Assembly (NCBI GenBank): GCA_005877965.1
Contig: VBNP01000114.1
Coordinates: forward strand, 1-21,488
DNA: 21,488 nucleotides
Direction of reading: 5' to 3'
Origin: Gammaproteobacteria bacterium
Lineage (GTDB): Bacteria; Pseudomonadota; Gammaproteobacteria; Steroidobacterales; Steroidobacteraceae
Positions 14,934 to 21,488 of this stretch are shown here, one piece after another; within the stretch, counting starts at the first letter, position 1, and the number at the start of each line of letters is the position of its first letter. The notes under the pieces were generated by a model. That model saw only the letters and a list, made by a program, of their open reading frames with translations. It had not been told where the DNA came from and did no database searches. The position numbers were made by a program, and so were the translations under genes.

Positions 14934-17348
14934 ATGAACGACGGCGTGTCGATGCAGCCGGGGGCGTGGGGGCAGGTGCGGGTGCGCGAGCCCGCCGGCG
15001 AGCGTGTGCTCGGGGAAACGCTGTCGATCGGCGGCACGGGATCCGACGTCGTGGTACCGGGTGTGGAGGCGGGAGCGACGCTGTCGGTCAGGCGCCTGCG
15101 GGGGGTGTGGCTGGTGCAAGCCGCGCCGGGGGCGGCGGTTCGCTTCAACGGCCGCCTGCTCTCCACTGAGCGCGATCTGCGCCGCGACGACGTGCTCAGC
15201 GTCGGCGACGCGCAGGTGAGGGTCAGTGACGCGTCGCGCACGCTGTTGCGCCTGTCGGTGGAGCACCTCGCCGGGAACGTGACCATCGCGCCCGCGGCCG
15301 CGCTCGCCGCGGTGTCGCCCGAAGAGGGGGGCGACCAGGATCTCGAGATCCATGTGCCCGCCACCCTGGCGGTGCCGCGCGCCGGCGCGCTCGCCTCCGC
15401 GGCGCCCGGCGGCACGAGGCGCGCCTGGGGGCTGGCGGGGGCGGCGGCGGTGGCCGCGGCGGGCGTCGCACTCCTCAGCGCGCGGCTCGGGACGGTCCAG
15501 CTTGATGTTCGCCCGCAGGAAGCGCACGTGCGCACACCGGGAACGCTGTCGGTGCGCCTGGGCGCGCGCCTGTGGATTTTTCCCGGCCGGCGGATCGTGC
15601 GCGCGGAGCGCGACGGCTACCTGCCGGCGGAGGCTGCGGTGCTCGTGCAACCCGGCACCGTGAGCGCGGCGCGTCTCGTGCTCGCCAAACTCCCCGGACG
15701 ACTGCAGATCGACACGGCAGGCGTAGTGGCGGGGGTGAGTATCGACGGCGTCGCCGCGGGCCTGGCGCCCGGTGTCCTCACCGTGCCCGCGGGCGAGCGC
15801 ACCGTCAGCCTGCGCGCGCCGCGTTACGTCGACTACGCGACGACGCTCACCATCCAGGGAGCGGGCGCGCGCCAGGATCTGCACGTGCGCCTGCAGAGCG
15901 CGTGGGGCACTCTCAATGGCGTGGACGGCGGCCCCGCGCCGGTGACCATTGCCGCGCCTTCCGGGGTGCGCCGCATCCGCATCGAGGCAGGGGGCTGGAA
16001 GACCTGGGAGAGCAGCGTCGTCCTCATGGGCGGCCAGACGCTCGCCGTCGGACCGGTGAGGCTCGGTCAACCCGATGCACACCTGAGTGTGCGCTCGGCG
16101 CCTGCGGGCGCGGAGGTCACGGTCGCGGGCACCCATCGCGGCCGAGCGCCACTCGCGGTCGAGCTGCCGGCCGGTATCGCGTATCCGGTGGTCGTGAGCC
16201 TTCCCGGTTACGCGACCTGGGCGCAGGAGGTGTTCGCCACGGCGGGTCGCACCCTGAGCGTGGACGCGCGGCTCAGCCCCGTATTCGCACGCGTGAAGGT
16301 GGCCGGCGAGCCGGCGGACGCCGAGCTGCTCGTCGACGGCGCACCGCGCGGGCAGACCCCGCAGTCGCTGAATTTGCCGGCCGTCGAGCACCGCATCGAG
16401 GTGCGCAAGGCCGGATTCGTCTCCTTCGAAGGCGTCATCACGCCCGCGCCCGAGCTCGAGCGCACGGTGTTGTATCACCTCACGCCCTCGGATCGCGGGC
16501 GCGCGCTCCTGGAGAGCGCGCCGCTCATCAGAAGTCAGATCGGCTACCTGCTGCGCCTCGTACCGCCCGGCACGTTTCCGATGGGCAGCGAACGGCGCGA
16601 GCAGGGCCGGCGGCCGAATGAGGGACTGCGCAGCGTCACGCTGCAGCGGCCGTTCTATATCGGTGTGCAGCCGGTCAGCAACGGCGAGTTCCGCAGATTC
16701 CGCGCGGCGCATGCCTCGGGCTACATCGACCGCCAGTCGATCGATCTGGATAGCCAGCCGGTCACACAGGTGAGCTGGGATGACGCCGCGGAGTTCTGCA
16801 ACTGGCTTTCAGAACAGGACGGACTGCCGCCCGCGTACGCGCGCAGCGGCAGCGGTTTCGTGCTGACGCGGCCGGTCACCCGGGGTTACCGGCTGCCGAC
16901 CGAGGCAGAATGGGAGTACGCCGCGCGCTACGGCGCTGCCGGGGAGTTGCATCGCTTCGCCTGGGGCGATGCGCCTCCGGTCCCTGCACAGGTCGGCAAC
17001 CTCGCCGGCAGCGAGACCGGCAGCGAGCTGCCGGCGACGCTTCCCGGGTATCGCGACGATTACCCGGTCCTCGCCCCGGTCGGGAAGTTCCGCCCGACGG
17101 CCCTCGGGCTGCATGAGGTGTCCGGCAACGTGTCACAGTGGGTCAACGACTACTACGAGTCCTTCGTGGACGCGGGTCCGGTGACCGACCCGTTGGGCCC
17201 TGAGCAGGGCACGCTGCACGTGGTGCGCGGGGCCAACTGGAAAACCGCCAGCGTCTCCGAGCTGCGGCTGGCGTGGCGCGACACCGCGAACGGTCCGGCT
17301 GCCACGCTGGGGTTCCGGGTCGCACGCTATGCGGAGGATGCACAATGA
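14934..17348 (+). CDS. FHA-like / PEGA-repeat / FGE-fold (SUMF1-like) membrane protein
   Basis: This 804-residue protein has an unusual order of parts. Residues about 15-97 are FHA-like (LSIGGTGSDVVV, FNGRLLS, DVLSVGDAQVRV) but lack a clear Ser-Arg-x-x-His motif. A membrane segment (about 163-182) is followed by about five PEGA-like repeats (186-252, 255-320, 323-378, 381-448, 451-517; for example PAGERTVSLRAPRYVDY, PAGAEVTVAGTHRGRAP). The C-terminus (about 540-800) has the formylglycine-generating/SUMF1 C-type-lectin-like fold: PPGTFPMGS, QPVTQVSWDDAAEFCNWLS, YRLPTEAEWEYAAR, SGNVSQWVNDYY, LGFRVAR. The catalytic cysteines of FGE are absent (RGANWKTASVSELRLAW; only Cys622 elsewhere), so it is probably a binding or structural module, not an oxidase. 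Its first codons follow the kinase stop by 3 nt, and its stop overlaps the next start. Confidence 0.88.
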   Translation: MNDGVSMQPGAWGQVRVREPAGERVLGETLSIGGTGSDVVVPGVEAGATLSVRRLRGVWLVQAAPGAAVRFNGRLLSTERDLRRDDVLSVGDAQVRVSDASRTLLRLSVEHLAGNVTIAPAAALAAVSPEEGGDQDLEIHVPATLAVPRAGALASAAPGGTRRAWGLAGAAAVAAAGVALLSARLGTVQLDVRPQEAHVRTPGTLSVRLGARLWIFPGRRIVRAERDGYLPAEAAVLVQPGTVSAARLVLAKLPGRLQIDTAGVVAGVSIDGVAAGLAPGVLTVPAGERTVSLRAPRYVDYATTLTIQGAGARQDLHVRLQSAWGTLNGVDGGPAPVTIAAPSGVRRIRIEAGGWKTWESSVVLMGGQTLAVGPVRLGQPDAHLSVRSAPAGAEVTVAGTHRGRAPLAVELPAGIAYPVVVSLPGYATWAQEVFATAGRTLSVDARLSPVFARVKVAGEPADAELLVDGAPRGQTPQSLNLPAVEHRIEVRKAGFVSFEGVITPAPELERTVLYHLTPSDRGRALLESAPLIRSQIGYLLRLVPPGTFPMGSERREQGRRPNEGLRSVTLQRPFYIGVQPVSNGEFRRFRAAHASGYIDRQSIDLDSQPVTQVSWDDAAEFCNWLSEQDGLPPAYARSGSGFVLTRPVTRGYRLPTEAEWEYAARYGAAGELHRFAWGDAPPVPAQVGNLAGSETGSELPATLPGYRDDYPVLAPVGKFRPTALGLHEVSGNVSQWVNDYYESFVDAGPVTDPLGPEQGTLHVVRGANWKTASVSELRLAWRDTANGPAATLGFRVARYAEDAQ

Positions 17349-17629
17349 AGAACTGGCTCCTGGCTGTGCTCGTTGCACTGTGCGCCGCTCTCGCAGCGGC
17401 GACCCTGCGCGCCGCCGCGCAATCGGTCATGACCGGGTCGCGCACGCCGCAGGGCCTCGCTGCCGCGGCGCCGGCGAGTCAGGCGCCAACCAGTCAGGCG
17501 CCAAACCCTCCGGCACCGGTCACTGTGAAGCCGGCGACTCCTGCAGGCGCGATCCACGATGATCCGACGGTGGCGCCTGACAAGCGCCAGTCGGCGGACA
17601 ACAATGTGAGCTTCCCGGTCGACATCTGA
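17345..17629 (+). CDS. Small exported or membrane-anchored Ala/Pro-rich protein
   Basis: This 94-residue protein was placed by an ATGA overlap with the preceding stop codon and by its signal-like N-terminus (MKNWLLAVLVALCAALAAAT; cleavage perhaps near LRAAAQ). The rest is low-complexity, with a tandem ASQAPTSQAPNPPAP repeat and a charged tail (DDPTVAPDKRQSADNNVSFP). No domain is visible. It is probably a periplasmic linker or small partner of the neighbouring membrane proteins. It is real rather than a shadow because it is translationally coupled and ends 14 nt before the next gene. Confidence 0.65.
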   Translation: MKNWLLAVLVALCAALAAATLRAAAQSVMTGSRTPQGLAAAAPASQAPTSQAPNPPAPVTVKPATPAGAIHDDPTVAPDKRQSADNNVSFPVDI

Positions 17630-17643
17630 AACGCGGAAAGCCG

Positions 17644-19023
17644 ATGAAGCCGTTTGCCATCGAGCCCGATGATCGCGCGTTCGCCCTGGCGCGCGGTGGG
17701 GTGGTGCTCGCGAGCTCCCCATCGGCGGTGTCCGACGGCTCAGCCGCAGAAGCCGCTGGCGCCGACGCCTGGCACACGGTACGTCAACTGCCGACGACGA
17801 CTTCCACGCGGCACATCGGCAGTGTGCTGCGCGAGGCGCAACCCTCGGCGCGCGCGCTGTCGCTGGTCGCGGCGGAGTTTGCGCGGCGCCTCGCCGCTCA
17901 CCCGCCCGCGGCCGCGGAGCGCCTCTGGATCGCCGCTCCGGCGGGCGCCGAGCGCTTCGGCCTGGGCGCACTGCTGGGCGTTGCCCGCCAGCTGGCCCTG
18001 CCGGTCGACGGGTTCGTGGACGCGGCGGTGGTGTCGGCCGCGGCGCTGGGCGGCACGGGAGCGGTGATCGTGATCGAGCTCGGCCTGCACCACGTGGCCG
18101 CAACGCTCATCGACCGCGATGGCGGTCCGATCTGCCGCCGCCGCTCGCTGCTGAGCTCGCGCGGCGGACTGTCGCAGCTTTACCAGGCGTGGCTCGATCT
18201 CATCAACACGGCCATGGTCAGGCAGACACGTTTCGACGCACTGCATGACGCCACCACCGAGCAGCAGCTGTTCGATGCGCTTCCCCGTCTGGCGCGCGAT
18301 GCGATGGCACAAGGCGTCGCCACCGCCGCGCTCACCACCGGTGGCGAGCGCGTCGAAGTGCCGGTCAGCCGCGACCAGCTGGCGCATGCCGCACAGCCGG
18401 TGTGGCGCGAGATCGCGCGCCTGCTGCACGAGCTGCGGCCGGCGGGCAGCGCGCTCACGCTGGTCGCGCCGCGCGCGGTGGCGGGGTTTCCGGGCGTGCG
18501 CGAGGCCCTGGCGCAATTTGCCGGTTGCGAGCTCGTGAGCCTGCCAGCCGGCTTTGCGGCGGCCGCGACCTCGCTGCTCGATCTGACGCCGCGCGGCGCG
18601 GCCGAGCCGGTGCGATTGCTGCGCCGCTTGCCCTCGGGTGCCGAGCCCGCGCTGGCGGCGCTGGCAGTGCGCGAGACGGCGCAGGTGGACGCGCCGGCGC
18701 CGGCGCCGTCGCACGTGCTGTTCGCAGGCCGCACGTTCGCGCTCGGCGCCGAACCGCTGGTGGTGGGGCGCGCTCCGGACGCCGGGCATGCGATCACCCT
18801 GGCAGAGGGCCTGGCGGGCGTGTCGCGCCGTCACTGCACGTTCCTGCGCGATGGGGCCGAGCTGCTGCTGCTCGATCACAGCCGCTTCGGCAGCTTCGTG
18901 AACGGCGAGCGGGTCGCGGAGCGCACGCGCGTGCGTGCCGGGGACGAGGTGCGCATCGGCGACCCGGGCGTCACGCTGGCGCTGATCGTCGTCGCAGACG
19001 CGGCACCCGGGTCGCGCGGCTGA
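17644..19023 (+). CDS. ASKHA (Hsp70/actin-like) domain fused to a C-terminal FHA domain
   Basis: This 459-residue protein is probably cytoplasmic, with no signal peptide or membrane segment. Residues about 1-310 show an ASKHA-like layout: a first strand-turn region (FAIEPDDRAFALARGGVVL), RLWIAAPAGAERFGLGALLGVARQLAL, DGFVDAAVVSAAAL, VIVIELGLHHVAATLIDRDG in the phosphate-2 position, and a later SALTLVAPRAVAGFPGVREAL in the adenosine position. It lacks the usual GGGT-type glycines, so ATP binding is uncertain. Residues about 357-448 are a canonical FHA domain, with GR (375-376), SRRH (394-397) and SFVNG (417-421), which should read phosphothreonine. In context the likely partner is the kinase of the same operon or one of its substrates. 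I do not know a family with this domain pairing. Confidence 0.8.
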   Translation: MKPFAIEPDDRAFALARGGVVLASSPSAVSDGSAAEAAGADAWHTVRQLPTTTSTRHIGSVLREAQPSARALSLVAAEFARRLAAHPPAAAERLWIAAPAGAERFGLGALLGVARQLALPVDGFVDAAVVSAAALGGTGAVIVIELGLHHVAATLIDRDGGPICRRRSLLSSRGGLSQLYQAWLDLINTAMVRQTRFDALHDATTEQQLFDALPRLARDAMAQGVATAALTTGGERVEVPVSRDQLAHAAQPVWREIARLLHELRPAGSALTLVAPRAVAGFPGVREALAQFAGCELVSLPAGFAAAATSLLDLTPRGAAEPVRLLRRLPSGAEPALAALAVRETAQVDAPAPAPSHVLFAGRTFALGAEPLVVGRAPDAGHAITLAEGLAGVSRRHCTFLRDGAELLLLDHSRFGSFVNGERVAERTRVRAGDEVRIGDPGVTLALIVVADAAPGSRG

Positions 19024-19045
19024 AGCTGCCGCAGAAGAGTCGTCC

Positions 19046-20128
19046 GTGGCGCGACGCCGCAGCTTCGAGGTCTTCACCCTCTCGTTCCTAGACACGATCT
19101 GCTGCGGTTTTGGCGCGGTGATCCTCTTCTACACCATCCTGAGCGCGCAAGCGGGCGTCGTACGTTTGAGAGAGACCGATGTCCTCAGCGCCGAGGTCGA
19201 CCGCATCAGGGAGGAGGTGCAGACCGGCGAGCGCAACCTCGCCGTGCTGCGCGACACGCTCACCCGTACGCGCAACGAGATCGCGAGCGCCACACGCGAG
19301 ACCAACCGCATCGTGACCGATCTCGCCAGCCGCCGGGAGCAGCTCTCGAGCTACGACGCGCAGACCGTGGCGCGCCGCGAGCACATCGAGAAGCTCAAGG
19401 CCGACATCCGCTCGCTGGAGGAGGGCAACCGCAGGCTCGAGGCCGGCAGTCTCGAGCGCGCGCCGCTCGGCCAGCAGGTGAGCGGGCGCGCGGCCGTCGA
19501 GCGCCGCTACATCACCGGGCTCACCCCGCGTGGTAACCACATCCTGATCCTGCTCGACGTCTCCGCCAGCATGCTGCACCAGGATCTGGTGGCGATCATC
19601 CGGCTGCGCAACCAGGACGACGCGCACAAGCGCGCCGCCGCCAAATGGCGCCGCGCGGTTGCGATCGTGGACTGGCTCATGACGCAGATACCCGCCGCCG
19701 GCAGCTACCAGATCCTGACTTTCAACACTCAGGCGCAGCCGCTCGTGCCGGGCGGCTGGCTCGCCGGCTCGGACGTGGCAGCGCGCGCCCGCGCCATGCA
19801 GGCGCTCGAAACGTTGGTCCCGGCCAACGGCACCAGTCTCTACAACGCCTTTGCCGCGGTACGCACCCTCAACCCGCTTCCCGATCAGATCGTGCTGATC
19901 ACCGACGGTCTGCCCACGCAGGGCAAGACCCAGGGAGTGCGCCGCTACGTGAACTCCGCCGAGCGCATGCGGCTGTTCGATGAGGCGCTGTCGCAGCTCC
20001 CCGAGCACGTGCCGGTCGACTGCGTGCTGCTGCCCATGGAGGGGGACGTGCAGGCCGCGCACCGCTTCTGGCACCTCTCGCGCGTCACCGACGGTACGTT
20101 GCTGATGCCCGCGAAGGACTGGCCTTGA
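19046..20128 (+). CDS. Membrane-anchored von Willebrand A protein 1
   Basis: This 360-residue protein starts at GTG 19046. The N-terminus SFEVFTLSFLDTICCGFGAV runs into a single membrane segment (about 11-33) carrying Asp16. The layout resembles the N-terminal membrane helix of MotB/ExbD-type stator proteins, which also carry an aspartate, but sequence identity is too low to claim homology. Residues about 40-140 are a long coiled coil (RIREEVQTGERNLAVLRDTL). The vWA domain (about 163-355) has an intact metal site: DVSAS (171-175), Thr263 in NGTSLYNA, and Asp287 in LITDGLPT. Most of the protein would lie outside the cytoplasmic membrane. Its stop overlaps the next start by one base, coupling the two vWA proteins. 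Confidence 0.85.
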   Translation: MARRRSFEVFTLSFLDTICCGFGAVILFYTILSAQAGVVRLRETDVLSAEVDRIREEVQTGERNLAVLRDTLTRTRNEIASATRETNRIVTDLASRREQLSSYDAQTVARREHIEKLKADIRSLEEGNRRLEAGSLERAPLGQQVSGRAAVERRYITGLTPRGNHILILLDVSASMLHQDLVAIIRLRNQDDAHKRAAAKWRRAVAIVDWLMTQIPAAGSYQILTFNTQAQPLVPGGWLAGSDVAARARAMQALETLVPANGTSLYNAFAAVRTLNPLPDQIVLITDGLPTQGKTQGVRRYVNSAERMRLFDEALSQLPEHVPVDCVLLPMEGDVQAAHRFWHLSRVTDGTLLMPAKDWP

Positions 20129-21111
20129 TGCGCCGGCGCCGCGAAGTGGAGGTGTTCAGCCTGTCGTTCCTCGACTGCATCTGCTGCGGTTTCGGCGCCA
20201 TCATCCTGCTGATGGTGCTGACCGCGGTCGGCAAGCCCGCGGTGCTCGAGGAGAGCCGCAAACACATGGGCGGCGAGGTGCGGCTGCTCGAGGAGCAGTT
20301 GAACATAATCCGAGGAGAGACTGACGAGCTCAACCGCGAGCTCGTGGGGAGTCGCGAGACCCTCGAGCGCGAGCGCGGCAAGCTCTCGAGCCTCGCCGGC
20401 GATTTCAGTCGCATCCGGGGCCGCTACGCCGGCAGCCGCGAGGACGCCTCGGTCACCAACATCATCGAGCGCCAGCTGGTCACCGCCCAGCAAACGCTCA
20501 GCGAAGAGATGCAGCGGCTCGTCACGCGGCGGGCGCAGAGCCCGAGGAGCGCTGCCATCGGCGGCATTCCGATCGACAGCGACTACGTCATTTTCATCAT
20601 CGACACGTCCCCCAGCATGACGAGCGATCATTGGGACGTGAACCTCGCGATCGTGGACGAGATCCTGAGCCTCTATCCTCATGTCCAGGGCCTGCAGGTG
20701 CTGAACGACCTGGGAACGTACATGTACGAGGGGACCCGCGGCCGCTGGCTCGCGGACACCCCGGAGCAACGCCAGGAAATCCGCGCGCGCGCCAAAAAGT
20801 GGCGCGCCTTCAGTATGTCCAATCCCGTCCCCGGCATGGTGGAGGCGGTGCGCCGCTACTGGGCGCCCGACAAGCGGATCGCCGTCTTCGTGCTCGGCGA
20901 TGAGTTCACCGGCGATTCCATCCAGCAGGCGCTCGACTCGATCGGCGCTCTCAACAAGCCCGGGCCCGATGGCCGCCGGCCGATACGCATTCACGCCATC
21001 GGATTTCCCGAGGGGCCAGAGTTTCCACCGTTTACAAATATGCGCTTTTCCGCCCTAATGAGATCGATATGCGAGCAGAACGATGGCACGTTCGTCGGCA
21101 TGAAGCATTAG
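20128..21111 (+). CDS. Membrane-anchored von Willebrand A protein 2, paralogue of the first
   Basis: This 327-residue protein starts at ATG 20128, sharing its A with the previous TGA; a TTG one codon earlier is less likely. The N-terminus (EVEVFSLSFLDCICCGFGAI) is nearly the same as in the preceding protein, followed by one membrane segment and a coiled coil (about 45-95, then 110-135). The vWA domain (about 150-325) has DTSPSM (159-164) and the later acidic LGDEFTG (Asp258). The threonine of the metal site is not evident (SMSNPVPGMVEAV), so metal-dependent binding may be altered. The pair probably forms a heteromeric complex. The end overlaps the start of the next gene by 43 nt. Confidence 0.85.
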   Translation: MRRRREVEVFSLSFLDCICCGFGAIILLMVLTAVGKPAVLEESRKHMGGEVRLLEEQLNIIRGETDELNRELVGSRETLERERGKLSSLAGDFSRIRGRYAGSREDASVTNIIERQLVTAQQTLSEEMQRLVTRRAQSPRSAAIGGIPIDSDYVIFIIDTSPSMTSDHWDVNLAIVDEILSLYPHVQGLQVLNDLGTYMYEGTRGRWLADTPEQRQEIRARAKKWRAFSMSNPVPGMVEAVRRYWAPDKRIAVFVLGDEFTGDSIQQALDSIGALNKPGPDGRRPIRIHAIGFPEGPEFPPFTNMRFSALMRSICEQNDGTFVGMKH

Positions 21112-21488
21112 ACGCGCTGCGATTGTCGGCCGGCGCCGTCGCGCTGACCGCTCTGAGCGCCTGTGGCGGTATCACGCTCAACCCGGACCCGGTCCTGCCC
21201 CGGCCGCTGCTGCAGCCGCTGCCGAGCGTCGTCGGTCTGGTTCTTCCCAACGAGCTGCGCAATTTCGTGCACCAGGAGAAACGCTGGGGTGTCGAGTGGC
21301 GGATTGCGCTGGGACCGGGGCACGTGCACCTGCTGCGCGACGTCTTCAAGGACTCGTTCCGCCAGGTGCAGGAATTCAAGGATCTGGCGGCGGCGCGCGC
21401 CGGCACCGGGCTCAAGGCGGTGTTTGAACCGCTGATCGATCAGTATTCCTTTGTCACCGACCGCGACACCGGCGGACGCTACGACGCC
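21069..21488 (+). CDS. Predicted lipoprotein, N-terminal part, cut by the window edge
   Basis: An open frame of 140 codons runs off the right edge. The ATG at 21069 overlaps the end of the vWA gene by 43 nt in another frame. After a basic n-region (MRAERWHVRRHEALDALRL) comes a hydrophobic stretch and the lipobox ALSAC, with lipidated Cys32. The mature part has PSVVGLVLPNELRNFVHQEK, RWGVEWRIALGPGHVHLL, RDVFKDSFRQVQEFKDL and YSFVTDRDTGGRYDA. This reads as a mixed alpha/beta envelope domain that I cannot name. A TTG at 21123 is an alternative start but would remove most of the signal peptide. It is probably the next member of the same operon. Confidence 0.75.
   Translation, partial: MRAERWHVRRHEALDALRLSAGAVALTALSACGGITLNPDPVLPRPLLQPLPSVVGLVLPNELRNFVHQEKRWGVEWRIALGPGHVHLLRDVFKDSFRQVQEFKDLAAARAGTGLKAVFEPLIDQYSFVTDRDTGGRYDA

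Noticed and set aside
14646..16712. Long open frame of 688 codons on the minus strand
   Set aside because: It lies opposite the kinase end and the PEGA/FGE gene, has an Arg/His/Ala-rich composition without domains, and is a typical shadow in GC-rich DNA.
16551..17336. Annotation as an active formylglycine-generating enzyme or sulfatase-maturation factor
   Set aside because: The active-site cysteine pair is absent and no sulfatase gene is present in the window.
12513..19023. Type VI secretion regulatory cluster (kinase plus FHA protein)
   Set aside because: No sheath, Hcp, VgrG, ClpV or TssJKLM-type gene is seen, and the vWA, ASKHA and FGE-fold partners do not fit that layout.

Overview
The window is about 21.5 kb of GC-rich chromosomal DNA. 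It probably comes from a gammaproteobacterium, perhaps near the Nevskiales, Steroidobacterales or Xanthomonadales; this is an inference. Supporting signs are an E. coli-like IlvA C-terminus, a BtuB-type receptor behind a cobalamin riboswitch, a PA0069-type radical SAM gene and a LexA site of the CTGT-N8-ACAG type. No rRNA, tRNA, CRISPR array, transposase or phage gene was seen.

Region 1 (1-6761) holds ordinary chromosomal genes. They are the 3' end of ilvA, a convergent AI-2E/PerM-type membrane protein, a cobalamin riboswitch driving a btuB-like TonB receptor, a surface lipoprotein built from an Ig-like domain, two IPT/TIG repeats and a PQQ-like propeller, and a small DUF4870 membrane protein.

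Region 2 (6773-9643) is a divergent pair around a 79-bp intergenic space. Leftward lies a FitAB/VapBC-type toxin-antitoxin pair, whose toxin has Asn at an expected catalytic Asp position. Rightward lies a PA0069/Rv2578c-type radical SAM gene (SplB-like, putative DNA repair) interrupted by a 346-residue LAGLIDADG intein. The intein sits exactly before the third cysteine of the Fe-S motif, so splicing must occur before the cluster site exists. A perfect 16-bp LexA consensus lies just upstream of the start codon and could serve both transcription units.

Region 3 (9774 to the right edge) looks like one long operon on the + strand, with gaps of at most about 22 nt and several overlaps. It encodes three lipoproteins, a transmembrane Ser/Thr kinase with an extracytoplasmic TPR/PEGA part, a transmembrane FHA-like/PEGA/FGE-fold protein without the FGE catalytic cysteines, a small secreted or anchored Pro/Ala-rich protein, an ASKHA (Hsp70/actin-like) ATPase-fold protein fused to a canonical FHA domain, two paralogous membrane-anchored von Willebrand A proteins with a shared FLDxICCGFGA N-terminus, and a further lipoprotein cut by the window edge. 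I infer an envelope-spanning phosphosignalling assembly: the kinase phosphorylates cytoplasmic partners read by the FHA domains, while the PEGA, vWA and lipoprotein parts form an extracytoplasmic structure. I do not recognise it as a named system, and it is the best candidate in the window for an undescribed one.
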